Shown here piece after piece: positions 19,822 through 32,619 of a DNA stretch of 64,000 nucleotides. Position numbers and translations under genes: made by a program. Within the stretch, counting starts at the first letter, position 1, and the number at the start of each line of letters is the position of its first letter. The notes below the pieces were generated by a model. That model made no database searches, was not told where the DNA came from, and saw only the letters and a list, made by a program, of their open reading frames with translations. Source of the DNA: Aptenodytes patagonicus (lineage: Eukaryota; Chordata; Aves; Sphenisciformes; Spheniscidae); assembly GCF_965638725.1 (NCBI RefSeq), contig NW_027472014.1:310001-374000 (forward strand), given 5' to 3'.

Positions 19822-22800
19822 TCAGCAGGGCCAGCAGCACAGCACCCGCAGGGACCACACTGATGAGTGCTGTGCCCTTGGAGATGTCAGGATCAGTATC
19901 GTCTGAGCTGCCAGGGAGCAGATGGAGGGTTCGCTGTCTTCCTCCACGGCCTGAAGGGCTGCGGCAAAAGGAAACAGAGCCGAGATGAACCCCCCCTCCA
20001 TCTGCAGAGACCCTCAGGCATCCCCTCCAGACCATACCAGCCCCACCCGTCTCTTTCCCTGGCCAGGAGGAGCAGGTGGGACCAATGGATGAGCTGGAAG
20101 CTGCTGGCCAGGAATGCCTCAGATGCTCCCGAGATGCTCCTCTGCCCTGGAAGCGTTTTCCTGGTGCAGGGCAAGGCAAGGCAGCACCCTGCCCAGGCTC
20201 TGTCCCCTGCCCCACCAGCCCCGGCCATACTCACCGTGGCAGATCTCACTCAGCTTCTCCTTGCTTTGGTTCCTGGAGTGCCGCGCCGCAAGCCCTGAGC
20301 AGAGAGCTCTATCAGACCTCCCGCTCCCCAGCATGTCCCCAGCTGCCCCTCGCTGCCAGCACAGTGGTGGGGATGGGGGCCAGGCTGCCAGAAGAGGGAC
20401 CCCGGGGGCTGTGGCTCACCGATGAACCTGATGGCCATCTCTTGCAAGGTGGCCTGAGCGTCCTTCAGGTATGGCATGCTCTGATGCAGGTAGTCTTCAA
20501 CCCTCCTCCTGTCCTTCACCAGCTGCAGAGAGCACAAGGGCATGTGGCTGGAACGGACCCTCCCCAGTCTGCCGGACCAGTCCCTCCTCCCAACGACCCC
20601 CTTTCCCACCCAGGCCATTCCCATCTCCCAGCCAGGAGCCCTTATGTGCCTGAGATCCAGAGACACACGCAGGCAGAGGCGGGTCTAGGAGTCTTGAGAC
20701 CTCTCTGTCCATCTGCCCAGGGCCCAGATGGGCTGGGGTCTCCTTCAACACCCTTGGGAGCCAGGAGGGGAGAAAGCCCTGGAGAAGAGCCCTTAGGGCC
20801 CCTGTGCTCGAGGGCAGGGAAGGACGATGCAGCTCTGGGTTATGGGCCCTCGGGCTTGGGGGTAGTCCTCACCAAGCACTCTCCGATCCTCCATGTCTGC
20901 TGCGTCTGGATCAGGTGCTTGAGCTCTTCCCACTCCAGGATCTCCGCCACGGCAAGGAGGGCTTTCCTAGAGACCTGCAGAGCAACAGAGGATGGGAGAT
21001 GGCACCGCGGCCTGGGGAAGGAGACCTGGTGTCCCTCTCCTCTTGGCCAGACTGCCAGCTGTTCCCAGCCACCACCTCAGGTATCTCATGCTGCTGGCCA
21101 GCAGAACAGAGATTCTCAAGAGCTGTGGGCCCATGGCTGTAGGCAGTGAGGACCACAGTCTCAGAGACACCGGGGCAGGACAGAGCCAGCAGCACCTCCC
21201 ATGGCATCCCCAATGGGACTCTTGGCTCCTCAGCCAGGGCTGCCCCAGTTCCAGGTGGGCAGTGCTCTGAGCCCTGGGGTGATCCTGCCCTTAGGGAGCT
21301 GGGACATGTCCTGGCCTAAACATCTGGGGTACTCTTAGGCACAACCCTGGGGAGGCAGGGGTTGGGGCTCAAAGGCCTGGTCTCCAACACCTGCAGGGAA
21401 ATCTGGGAAGCCCTTAGGGTGTGTTCAGGCCTCAGTGGCCACGGGCTGCTGCTGCCAAGACCTGCTGGACCAGGTAGGGCAGCTCTGGGAAATGTCCATG
21501 CCAGCTGCCAGCAGCCCTTGCCCATGACACCTAGGCCACCCCCGTGGTGTCATCACGCCTTTCCCCATATCACTGGCCAGCTCTGAAATCTGCACCTTGG
21601 CCACGCTCTGGGTCTGGTCACTCATGTGGAAGAAGAGCGGGACCAGCACCCTCCACACTTTAGTCTTCATCCTCTTCTTGTGGCAGCACACCACAGCCTT
21701 CATCAGGTCTTTGAAGAGGTGGATGGCGAGCTCTCGCAGCTGGCTGCACTCCTGGTAGGGAGGAGGACAGGATAAGCAAGGGTGTTAGCATGGCCGATGG
21801 GAGGGGAGATGCTCTGGGGTCAGATCCTGCACACAGCTGCATGGCAACACAGCTGGGGAAGCCCTTGGGGCTTGGAGAGCAGCTCTTGGCCTGCAGATGC
21901 TTTGCACGGGGGCCAGGCTGGGCTCCAGTACAGGGGTCTCAAGTCGCCTGGAGGCATCAAGCTGTTGGGGAGAAGCTGTGGTGGGCTGAAGAGCCCAGAA
22001 GACATCCCTCGAGGGATTAAGGAGGGGAGAATGTCCTGACCAGAGGGCTGGGCTGAAGGGCAGCTGTCATGGACGAGCATCCATCTGCAGGGCCTAGGCT
22101 CCCGCAGCAGCCTTACATCATCAAAGAGTGGCAGGAGCTTCTCTGAGAGTTGGAGAGCGATGCAGCTGGCCTTCTTCCTCTTCATATGACACACCACGTT
22201 TCGGAAGACCAGCAGGGCCTTCATCCTGATGTCTTTGTTGGCATCCTGCAGGGTCTCCACAACATCAGGCAGCAGGACGTGAATTTGTCTTGCCTAGATG
22301 AAGCACAGTATTTCCTCTTTGAGAAGCGGTCAAAGACCACCCTGGCAAACATGCTCTGGTCACTGAGCACCAGCCTCCCCTCCAGCTCCTGGCCCAGGAA
22401 TCGCTGTAGCAGCCTCCTGGCTGGTGGTGGCCATGGTATGCGGGAGAGCAGGGGTAGGGCAGGGGGGGCAGGAAAGCAAAGACTTCCTGTCCCCTGCTTA
22501 GCCACCCCCTTTTCTGACCAGCCCAAAGGGGCAGATGGGTTGGTAACCCTCCAGGCCTGGAAAGCTACCCCAGGCACCCACCAGCCCCGTCCATGGCAGG
22601 GAGGGTGTTGGGAGCCGTCATCCCAGCTCCTGACTGCCAGCCAAGGCCAAGCCACTGCGTTGGCCAACGTGGCTCAACTCGGATCCTTGCTCACCGTCTC
22701 AGGTCTCTCCGAGGCGGTGATGAGACCCATGAGCACCAGCGAGAGAAACCCTGGATTTGGACACTTCAGGTACTCCTGGAGGAGTGTCAGGGAGTAAAAA

Positions 22801-25800
22801 CTCGGCTGTTGAGCATTGGTGCAGTCTTTCACCTGAAATAAAGATAGCGGTGAGAGACGGGCAGAGCCTGCGGGGCTCCTGCTTCCCACTGGCAGCTCAG
22901 GGCAAGGGCACTGGGGCCAGGCAGCCCATCCTGGGGGCAGCCCTGACCATGGAGGACGGCACAGTGTCTTTGCCGGCTCCTCCTGTCCTCTGACCATTGG
23001 CAGCCTCTTGCTCTCACGCCTCCGAGGAGTGACTGGAGAGCAAGAGCTGGCACAAAGGAGGCAGGACACATGGGTGGTGATGAGTGTCTCCTGTCCCCGG
23101 CCATGCACATCCCCGAGGGTGAGCAAGCCCAGGTCTGGTCACTTACCGCCTCCTGTATGTTGCAGGCATGCAACACGGCAGCGCTTATCAGCTTGCAGTG
23201 CCGCCGTTTCCGCGACTTAACAATCTTCATCAGCTCAGTCGAGAACTCAGTCGGTATCTTGTTCTGGAAAAACATCAGCTCCCACATGGCCAGGGCGGTG
23301 CTGCCAAGCACAGAGCATTTCGTCAGCGCGGCTGCCTCGGCCACGGCACTGTGCCCAGGCTAGCCTGACCACTCCCGGGCTGTCTCGCAGCCCAGGCCCT
23401 GCCCACCCCGCTCGTGTGGGGGCAAGCAGGAGAGAGCTGAGGTGGTGTTCCCTGTGAGGCAGGGAAGAGCATGGTGGCTCTGGGCTCTGGCTTGGCCGGC
23501 TTTGGCTGCTGCAGGCCTGGATGACCCACCAGGGCTGGAAAGTGTGGTGGGATGGAGGGCCCTGCTCCTCAGGGACGTCCTGCAGTTTTCCGTGGGTCTG
23601 GCAGCCAGAGAGTCTCTGAGCCCCTCTCCCCACAGGGAACAAGCCCTTGGGGCTGTCGGGGCTGATACCTGTCACACAGTGGAACGCGGATCAACATGCT
23701 GAAGACCAGTTCCCTGGGGTACTCGCAGGCCAGCAGGATAAGTAGGGCATCCAGGCTCGCCCGGGCTGACACCGTGCTGGTGTACTCCAGGCTTTCATGG
23801 ATGCACCCCACGATGCTTGGCACCTGGAGGGGACACAGGTGAGGATGGTGCTGCCACTGGAGTGCAGCCATTTCCTCAGCTGCCACCACTGAAACTTCCC
23901 ATCCCTCTCTGGTGGCTTAAAATGGCTTTAGGTGCCTGATGCAAGGCAAGGCAGGGCAAAGGCAGGGACAGGCAGGGCAAAGGCAGGGCAAGGCCCAAGG
24001 CTTGAAAGGGCTCAAGGGCCAGGCAATCCAGCCAGAGCCTGCTTACATCTGTCAGCCAGAAGGCAGGTTCTCCCATGGTCATGTTCAGCACGCTGCTGGC
24101 CACCTGCTTGTCGTAGATGCTGGAGTCTCTCAGGGCTTCAATGGCTGTGAGGACGATGTCTGTCTTCTCAGAAGGCCAGAGGTAATTTTTGCATGCCTAT
24201 GGGAGGAAGGAAGGGAGGGAGGGAAGACACGTCACATGACTGCCCTCATGGTGCTGCTTGGCCCTATAGAGAACCAGAGCTTGCTGGTGGCCAGGAGGGC
24301 TGGAGCTGCTGCTGGGACACTGGAGTGCGGCCCTCGGATAGTCCCTGCTCGGGGACAGCAGGAACCCTCTCACCAGGGACAGTGAGGCCATGCCAGCCCC
24401 GCTGATTCTGGGTCCCTTTGCTCAGACAAGTCTCCTGCTGAATGTGTCTCAGCAAGGGAGGAACTCATTACCATGGTCAGGGTGCTCGCTTTGTAGAGCA
24501 AAGAACACGAGGAGGTGCTCTCAGCTTCCCATTCCCTGTGGTCCTGTTGATGCTCTGGATTGTCCTCTGACAGCGTCCTACCTAAAAGGGGAGGGAGAAA
24601 CACAGAGCAGTTGGTAGGACGTAGCATCTTTGCCAACAAGCTTACCAAACGCTGAAAAGAGCTTTAGGTTATGAATGGCTGAGGAGGGGGGTTACAACCC
24701 ACAGGCAGGGGAGGAGGTGGTGGGCAGGAGTGTAAAGCAAAGGGAACAAGAGGGACCTCAGGAATGATGGAGACGGATGAGAGGCACCTGCCTCAAGTGT
24801 ATGTATGCAAATGCTCAGGGCCTGGGAAAGTGGAAGGAGAGCATGGGGGACAATCAACAGTCTGGGAGAGAGCATGTGGGTCAGGAGCAGCAGAGAGGCG
24901 GTGCTGGTGGCATGGCGGTGGCAGCGTGTTACAGCCTCCCGTGTGGGGGAGAGGAAGTGGATGAAGTTTTCCTGAAAGCACTCGGGGAGGTCTCTCTGTC
25001 ACGTGCCCTGATTGCAAGATGGCAGGATGCAAGTGGTCAAGGAGATTTCTGGAGGGCATCAGGGACAGCTTCCTGCTACAGGCATTGGAGGGACTAGCCG
25101 GGGTGATGCCCAGCCTGATCTGTTGTTCAAGGAGAGGGAAGAATTGGTTTCAGGATGTGGTAATCAATGGTATCTGTGGCTGTGGGGACCACGAAACAGT
25201 GGGGCTCAAGATCCTGAAAGGAACGAGGAAGGAGAGCAGCAGAGAGTGGATCCTGAACTTCAGGTAAGCACTCCGCCTCTGCAGGAAAATGATAGCTGGG
25301 ATCCTATAGGAAGCAGCTGCGAAGGGCCAGGGAGGTCAGGGAAGCTGGCAGACTTTCACAGAGAGCCTCCAGCAAGCACAAGAATGGTCCATCACAATGC
25401 TCAGGAAAATGAGCGGACATATGAGCAGATGTCTGTGTGTGGAGGGACGCAGCCCACGACACAGCTCCTCTTACTTTCTCGCTGACAGATGAATCTGTAG
25501 ATGGAATAAAGAGCATCCGAAGCCACGTGGCTGCTCTCTTCTTCCTTGCAAGAGCTGAGAAGGATGAGACATCCCAGCAGCTGTCCCAGGATGGGGATCT
25601 GGATCTCTCTGTAGCAGCCACAGCTGAACTCATCTTGCCAGGCCTGGGGGAGGGAAGCAGAACAGCAGAAGGGCTGAGGCAAGGCAGGTGGGGCTGAAGC
25701 CCTGAACCCAAGTGGGCCCAGGGCTGGATCTCAGGTGGGTCAGAGCTTTGCAGGGCCCTGCTGGGTGCAGCTCTGGCTCCTGGCAGAGAGGGGACTGGGG

Positions 25801-28176
25801 AGAGGAGCCCATACGACCAAGACCCTCGCTTCAGGGCAGAGCCTTGCTGAGTGCCCCAGTGCCTGGCAGGAACCCTGAGCTGCAGGCTGTTCCGGTGCAC
25901 AGGAAAGGGGACATGTCCTGGCTGGAGGCTGCCTGGCTCCTTACCTCCAGTGAGGAACATCTGGCCAAGAAATGGCTCAGCTTCTGAATCCTCCTCAAGG
26001 CCCTTGCGTGCACAGCTGCACTTTTGGAGTTGGTGAAAGTCAGCAGCATCTGGGAGGAGAGGAGAGGAGAGAAGCTGCCGATCTGCCCTGTGAGCTGACA
26101 CCCACTCCAGCAGAAGCAGCACTGCTGAACTCCCGGCTAGACTCACACAGTCCAGGCTCAGGAGTATGGCCCCCTGGGAAGCCAGGAGAAGAGAGCTTCA
26201 GAGCTGGGCTCCCCGTGCGGGACGGGCAGGTCCCAGTGGGTCTCTGCCCCTTTTGGGTCTGGGGAGGAAAGCAGGGGAGACTGGGAAGTGGGGGGACAGC
26301 AGCACCAGCTGCCACCGCTGTGGTACCAAAGGAGAGGGGCCAAATTCCTCCTATTACTTGGGAAAGTCTGCGGAGGGGAAAGGGACTTTGACTGCAGCCA
26401 GGGGACACCGGGCTCCAGAAGAGCACAGTGGGCAGCCCCCAGCTCCCCCAAGGGAGGTGGGCACCCTGCGTGGCACTGCAGGTGTGATGGACACCCGCAT
26501 CACCTCCAGGGTGATGAACAGCCCCTGCCAACCCTGCTCTTTGCAAATGCCAGACCTTCAAGATAGTCTGCAGCTCCTCGCTGAGGCCAGAGGCAGGAGA
26601 GCTGAACACCAACACGCGTAGCATGCTGTCCATGGCATCCAGGGTCTGCAAGGAGGACGAAGGGTGGTGGCATCTTTCGGCAGGCCCTCTCATCCCCAGG
26701 AGATGGATCTGGACTCCCAGCACCAAGGAGGACACCTGTGCTGCCTCGCGGTGCCTGGGGAAGGCCTCGGGGCAGACAAGCCTGGACGTGGCCAGGCCCA
26801 TGGGAAGGGGAACGAAGGGATGAAGGTGGGAAAGCAAAACCAAGACCCTGACCTGCCTTGGATCTCCAGTCATCTCCTGGCACGGGGCAGCCAGGGAGCA
26901 GCCCAGAGGGACTGGGGGCTCACCCAGCACTTACCTGGAAGTAGAGAGAAGCATCCAGGCCCTGCATGTCCTCTTCTGGAGGAAGCAAGAAGACACTGGT
27001 GAAGCAGGCATGTATGAGGCTTTTCTTTTGGCCCTCCAGCACTGTCTCCACTGAGCTGCAAAAAGAGAGAGAGGGGTCTGTCGGACACTGGTGCTGGCAG
27101 CGTGCCTCGAGGCCTCGGACAGGTGGACATGGACCTCTGGGGCAGGGGTGCCCAGGAGGGATGGGCAGGTACCTCAAGGCAGCGATGGCATCCATGGCAA
27201 GCTGCCGCACTGCCGTGTGCAGGTGGTCCCTGGGCTCCTCTTCCAGCAGTGCCTGCAGAGCACAATCGGGATAAAGGACCTGGCAGCCACCAGCACCCAG
27301 TGCCAGCAGACCCCAATGTGGTCCCTGCCGCCCTGGGTGCTGGGGTCTTTGCTGGCAGGCCTTCTCAGCAGCACTTGAGTCCCCTTGGGGTGTCCACGTA
27401 TGTTTGCTCCTGTCCAAATGCTGTCCTTGCCATGTGCCAGTGACCGGGGACCCTGCCCCCTTCCCCAGACCCTCCGGGTGTCCCCTCACCTTGATGCTCT
27501 CGGCCAGCTCAAATCTGTGGCAGAAGACATCCAGGCCCTGCAACAAGCCCTTGTGCCTGGCAGCTCTGCAGAGGGTGCAGATGCACTCGAGGAACCGCAT
27601 CTTCTCGGTCTCTTCCTGGCAGCCAGGGGACAGAGAGACAAAGGGGGAGTGTGAGAGGGCGAGACATGGCCAGCGGGACCAGAGTACTGGGGGTGCAAAG
27701 CCATGCGGGAGAGCAGCTCTGCCCAGCCAGCAGCGCCCCTAGCAGCAGGCAGCATAGCCAGTGGGTCCCATCAGGAGACACTGGCACAGCAGCAATAGAA
27801 ATAGCCACGGTTACCTTTTCTGAGCTCTCGAAAAAAGCCTGGATGAAGTCCACTGTTTCCTGTTCCTCTTCATACACAGCTAGCCAGCTGGCATCTAGCA
27901 ATGGAGGAGAGCAGGGAGGGCTGTAGAGCGGAGCTGCAGGCAGGAGCGGGCAGAGGAAGGAGCTCTGCCCTTCGTCCCCATGCCCACTCCCCAGGCGCAG
28001 TCTCCCTGGGGGGGTCTCAGGGCTGGAGGATGCGATGCTGGAGCCCCTCGCTCACCTGCCTGCACCGGCTGGACCACACACACCTCATTGGGCTCTGGTG
28101 GAGACCTGCTCTCCTGGGGAGCCCCCACCTCCTCCCAGGTCACCCTGGGGTGGCTAAGGGGTCTCCTCTCTGCCAT
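19822..28176 (-). CDS. Maestro heat-like repeat (MROH) family gene, 19 exons
   Basis: Exons, in order on the minus strand: 28176-28055, 27894-27815, 27615-27490, 27252-27173, 27055-26935, 26645-26556, 26049-25945, 25643-25475, 24581-24472, 24196-24047, 23823-23669, 23300-23147, 22832-22695, about 22433-22117, 21751-21596, 20974-20873, 20522-20420, 20294-20235 and 19958-19822. All have AG acceptors and GT donors, and reading phases join without stops except at exon 14. About 820 codons, starting MAERRPLSHP. Helical HEAT-like words include AVRQLAMDAIAAL, VHARALRRIQKL, DIRMKALLVFRNV, CSQLRELAIHLFKDLM and EPSICSLAAQTILIL. MROH proteins are HEAT-repeat scaffolds of unclear role, much expanded in birds; family member is unresolved (MROH7/2B-like). 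In exon 14 VVFDR and the downstream frame disagree near 22335, and a TAG lies at 22294-22296, so the gene may be a recent pseudogene or splice differently there. Confidence 0.85.
24775..25270 (+). mobile_element. CR1 LINE ORF2 fragment in MROH intron 8
   Basis: The plus strand encodes words of the CR1 endonuclease domain: LKCMYANAQGLG near 24795 and EELV-like NWFQDVVINGICGCGDHE with LKILKGTRKESS near 25140-25240. Frames are broken and the middle is diverged. It lies antisense to the host gene between exons 8 and 9. Confidence 0.6.
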
Positions 28177-28619
28177 CCTGAGGGATGTAAGGGGGCGGTA
28201 GGGATGGGGAAGGGGGAAGCCTTGGGGAAACGCCTTGGGTCTGCCGGGAAAAGATGCAGGGTGTGCTTGGGGGGTCTCCTCGCCAGCTCCGCGCTCCTGC
28301 CCTGTCCTGTCACTGTCCTGCTGGACACTGCAGGGTGGGGCCGCGCTGGCTATATGCAGTGCTGGGGGGTCAAATAGCAGGGGGTCACAAAGGGACCCAC
28401 TGTGACCCGCCGCCCAGGCGGGGAGGGGCAGGATGGCCCCTGGGGAGCTGGGCCCTCTCGGGGCACCCCAAGGCAACCATTCACCCTCACGTCCCCTCGG
28501 GATCTCCCTGTTGCTCTGCAGTGTATCCCGGAGCCCCGACGTTAAAAGTCTGGGATTTACTCAAGCTTCACAGAAACCATGATTTTATCACTTCATCTCT
28601 TCTTCTCATCTTCTCACCA
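28177..28619. other. 5' flank of MROH gene
   Basis: Upstream sequence of the MROH start codon. A TATA-like GCATATAGCC on the minus strand lies near 28345-28355, about 170 bases before the ATG. No CpG-island character or other gene is recognised. Confidence 0.35.
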
Positions 28620-28825
28620 GGAAGAGCTCGTGCAGGAAAGAGGAAAAATAAAATGAAACAACTTCCCCTGAGTTTACCCTTTTTAGGATTTGGGAACCTC
28701 CCAGAAACGGAGATTCCCCTCTTATGGTTTTGTTTTCTCGGTCTGGTTTGTGGCCATGATGGAGAACTCCCTCATTGTTGCGCTGGTGGTGGCTGACCAC
28801 CATCTCCAGCCCTCCGTGGACACCT
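28620..28825 (+). pseudogene. Olfactory receptor 5' remnant
   Basis: In two frames the plus strand reads FLGFGNLPETEIPLLWFCF and then FVAMMENSLIVALVVADHHL. These are the N-terminal loop and TM1 of a class II olfactory receptor (LLGFxxLPE...GNSLIVAL.ADHHL). A frame change near 28730 separates them. The gene is cut off at 28826, exactly where duplicated block B1 begins. It is a different clade from the receptor at 727-1659. Confidence 0.5.
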
Positions 28826-30450
28826 TCTGGGCCGCCTTTCCTGCCTGACCGCCTGCTCCCCTTGTCAGCTTCCGTGAACAGGGAGAAGCCCATTTCTGCA
28901 GGAGTTTTATAATTTGAGGGTTTTGGCCAGTTGGCAATGTTGTCTCCAGGCAGGGGTTGGAGATGTGGTTGGTGTTTAGCAATATGGAAACTTCTCTGCT
29001 GCAGCACAGTAGGAAATATCACTTTTAGCTTTAAGCTCAGAGCTGGGCATGAAAAAAATGTGAAGCCAGTGTCCTGAGTGTTTCTATCTCACCTCAGTTC
29101 TTGTGGCGCTAATGAAATTTCCCAAGTGTTTCATCATCTCATGCCAATCATTAATGATAACTGCGATGACAGTATGCCGGCCAGGCGGACAAGTTCTCCA
29201 CAGATGCTCTCTTCACATTTCTACAGTTTTCAGCAGTTTACAGTTACATCCTTTCCTCAATCTCTCTCAGCACCAGGAAGCAAAAAGGTGTCGACACCGG
29301 CTCCTCTCATCGGATCGCTGCCAGTATTCCCTGGTTTTACATCAAGCTGGCTGTTCAGCTCACAGGTCACACTCTGTTTGTTCTCTGGTTCTTGTTCTGT
29401 TTCTTTTTCTTCTGAACATCCTTGCCAAGATCTACAGAGAAACCTGAGCATGACATCAGTTGGCTGCAGTCATGCAGAAGGACGCCTGTGGTTGCAAACA
29501 CGTTCCTCTCTCTCCCTGGCTTTCAGGATGCCAGGTCTGCTCCGGATCCATCTTGTTCTTTACTCTTGAAACTTGATTTTTATTATTATTTTTTTAATAT
29601 TACTTAAGGAGACCTATTTCTATCTATCTATCCTAGCAGAGATAATGAGAGGGATGACTCATGGGCATGACTCATTGGACAAGCATTGCCTTATATGGTA
29701 TGTCCTGGCCCCCATTCACACCACCGAGGGTGTGTTAACAGCACAGGGGGTGACGCTGTTTGTCCTCCCCAACCTCTGGGATGGTTGGGCCCCTTCTGAA
29801 ATCTGATTTGCTTGACGTCAGTTATCTCTCTCTCTCTCTCCATGTAAGTAATCTCTTTTCTCTGCTGCTAAATTGTTGCTAAATGGCTTCACTAATGATC
29901 AGTTTATAGTAACCTGCAGTGGTACAGACCTACAAGGTTGTTGCTGTTATCCACTGTTTCTGTATGATTGATGACTGTTGTTATTGATTGCTGCCACTGC
30001 CTTTGATTGACACTGTATTATTGATTGCTGTTAGTAATTTGTATTGCGTTGCTAGGGGTGATTTTGTAGTATCCTGGCTAGTGGTTACAGACAGTGCTGC
30101 ACTGGTCGGATGCTCCTGTGGGCGTAGCAGCGACAGGAAGGTGCCCTTGTTGATGGCACAGCCATGCAACTCACAATTTGACATCGTGGTGTATCTGTCA
30201 GACGTATGTTTGTTCCCCTGGGAATTGGGGTTTCCTGGAAAAAAGGGGTGGCGGAGCTGTAGGAGAGCGGGCGCTCGGAGCTTCAAACTTTGGAGATGAA
30301 GCTCAAACTCGTCGAGTGGCCGAGCGGGACCGTAGCGCTCGTCCTGCCTCTGGTCACACCCAGGTGCTCCGGTTGTTTTGCCTGGGAATTCAAATTCCTG
30401 GGTTTCTGTTATTTTAATTTTTACTGCCTATTATTTACCTGAAACTATTT
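28826..30450. other. Unassigned sequence in B1
   Basis: No gene recognised. Contains a (CT)n run near 29825-29841 and TATC repeats near 29618-29630. The twin in B2 spans 50675-52301. Frames of about 100-160 codons (29078-29569, 29988-30299) have no recognisable domain. Confidence 0.5.
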
Positions 30451-31840
30451 AGAATAAAAACTTGAAAAACAGCTACTGGCATAGTCTTTGGGAGTAAATA
30501 ATGTGTCTCATCTACTCTAGCTACTATTAAAACTTTACAGATGGTAATTACTCCCAATTTGTACTATAAAATTACAAATAGCAGAATATAGAGTACTAAT
30601 CGGGAGAAATATCTGTAGGGAAACAACTCTAGTTAATATTAACAAATAAAAAAGTAAAAAACTAATTAAAAATTTAAAATAAAACATCATGGGCACTAGT
30701 TAATGCCACTTAGTAAAGTAATGATTAAAATGTTAGAGTGTAAATAACTAAAAGAAATATTATTTATGAGGAACGACAAAATTTAATTGGAGCGATTACT
30801 TAACGAACCAGGCAGTAATTATTCCCAATTTGTATTGTAATATCAAAGAAAAATAAATTCAGAAACCCACTTTAAGTGACAAAGATAGAAAATGAATTGG
30901 GAGTCATTAATAGCTAAATTTGAACATAGACATTATTAAATAAATTGCTGGCATTAGTGACTCCCAATTGGAAACAAAATAATGGACTTCTAGCATATAA
31001 AACAGAAGTAGAATTGGAAAAGGAATCGGGAGTCTTTAATGCTTAAATTATAACATACCTTTGAGTAGGTTCAGAGGCAATGATGACTCCGGCTTCGAAA
31101 TAGTAATTAAAAAAATTACTAAATAGTAATTGAAAAATAGAAATTGAAGCTTTAGATTTTTACGTAAAGAGAAATAAAAATGAGTCACTCTATAATGGCT
31201 ACATTTAAAGGCAGAGATTAAAAACAATTCACTGGCGGTCATGGAAGACTATATATTTACTACTATGAATATAATTAATTATTATTAAGTACCAATGAGA
31301 GCTATAATAAAAGTAAAAATAGTGCAAATTAGATTTGATTAATAAAAAGTTAAGTTAAATCTTAAAACCATATTTTAGATCACTAATTGGTCATCATTAG
31401 TGCCTGTTATTTATTTAATAACAGCAATGCTTCATTTATGCATTAACGATGCCCCAAACAGTATTATCACAATAAAAACTTCAAATTATGTAGTGGAAAT
31501 AGAATACAAATTGGGAGCAGTTTATTATAATTACATCTTATCGTAATTACCGTAATTAAAGTGCTCCTAACGAGGCTTCAAATTGATAACCTGAGATGTA
31601 ATTAAACCTTCCTCTTCTGTCAGTCGCTTTGCTTTTTGCCCTTTGTCTCCTTTTCATTTTTCCTGAGGCAGTATTAAATGAAATTCTCCTTGGGTGCAAT
31701 TAATGCATTTGTTGTATTTTATATGATTACTTAAATAGGTAATATTATATTATTCGCACGGCCTAATTAAATAATTCAGTCAGGCCTCTGACAGTCGTGC
31801 TCTATGAGCCAGCAATCCTCCCAGAAGTGCTTCTCAGTCC
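30450..31840. repeat. AT-rich block with recurrent ATTGGGAGT motif
   Basis: About 1.4 kb of strongly A/T-rich DNA in which (A)ATTGGGAGT or its complement ACTCCCAAT recurs in both orientations: near 30550, 30828 (variant), 30895, 30958, 31028 (ATCGGGAGTCTTTAA) and 31510. No LTR or LINE signature. The B2 twin is 52301-53691. Confidence 0.6.
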
Positions 31841-31845
31841 TCCAG

Positions 31846-32600
31846 ATTCAAAGAATCAAAGAATATCTCGAGTTGGAAGGGACCCGTAAGGATCATCAAG
31901 TCCAACTCCCTGCTCCTCACAAGACTACCTAACACTAAACCAGCTGACTAAGAGCGTCCTCCAGACACTCCTTGAACTCTGACAGGCTTGGTGCTGTGAC
32001 CACTTCCCTGGGGAGCCTGTTCCAGCGGCCGACCAGCCTCTCAGTGAGGCACCTTTTCCTAACGTCCATTCTGAACTTCCCCTGATGCAGCTTCATTCCA
32101 TTTCCTCGTGTCCTATCGCTGGTCACCAGAGAGAGGAGATCAGCACCTCCCCCTCCGCTGCCCCCCTTGAGGAAGTTGTAGACTGTGATGAGGTCACCCT
32201 CAGCCTTCTCTTCTCCAAGCTGAACAAACCAAGTGACCTCAGCCGCTCCTTGTAAGTCTTGCCCTCGGGACTCTTCACCATCTTGGTCGCCCTCCTCTGG
32301 ACACACTCTAATAGTCTGGTGTCCTTATTCTATTGAGGCATCCAAAACTGCACACAGTACTCGAGGTGGGGCCGCACCAGTGCAGTGTAGAGCGGAACAA
32401 TCACCTCCCTCGACCAGCTCGCTATGCTGTGCTTGATGCACCCCAGGACACAGTTGGCCCTCTGGGCTGCCAGGGCACACTGTTGACTCATGTTCAACTG
32501 GCCATCAACCCAAACCCCCAGAACTCTTTCCGCGGGGCTGCTCCCCAGCCTCTCCTCCCGCAGTTTGTACGTATAACCAGGATTACCCCATCCCAGGTGC
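31846..32600 (-). mobile_element. CR1 LINE, 3' part, in B1
   Basis: The minus-strand 3' end lies at about 31846 (GATTCAAAGAATCAAAGAAT, GAGTTGGAAGGGACC). Upstream is ORF2 C-terminal coding sequence with [20 protein letters not shown] and WNRLPREVV, with frameshifts. 5'-truncated where the minisatellite begins. Twin at 53697-54451. Confidence 0.9.
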
Positions 32601-32619
32601 AGACATGTGTACTCGTGTA

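Noticed and set aside
25304..26146. 280-codon minus frame
   Set aside because: It crosses MROH exons 7 and 8 and their intron in a frame different from the spliced one.
29981..30299. Paired 100-codon frames in B1 and B2 as a conserved gene
   Set aside because: Conservation between B1 and B2 reflects recent duplication, not selection; no domain seen.
31935..32306. Host gene candidate of 123 codons
   Set aside because: The frame is the CR1 ORF2 C-terminus on the minus strand.
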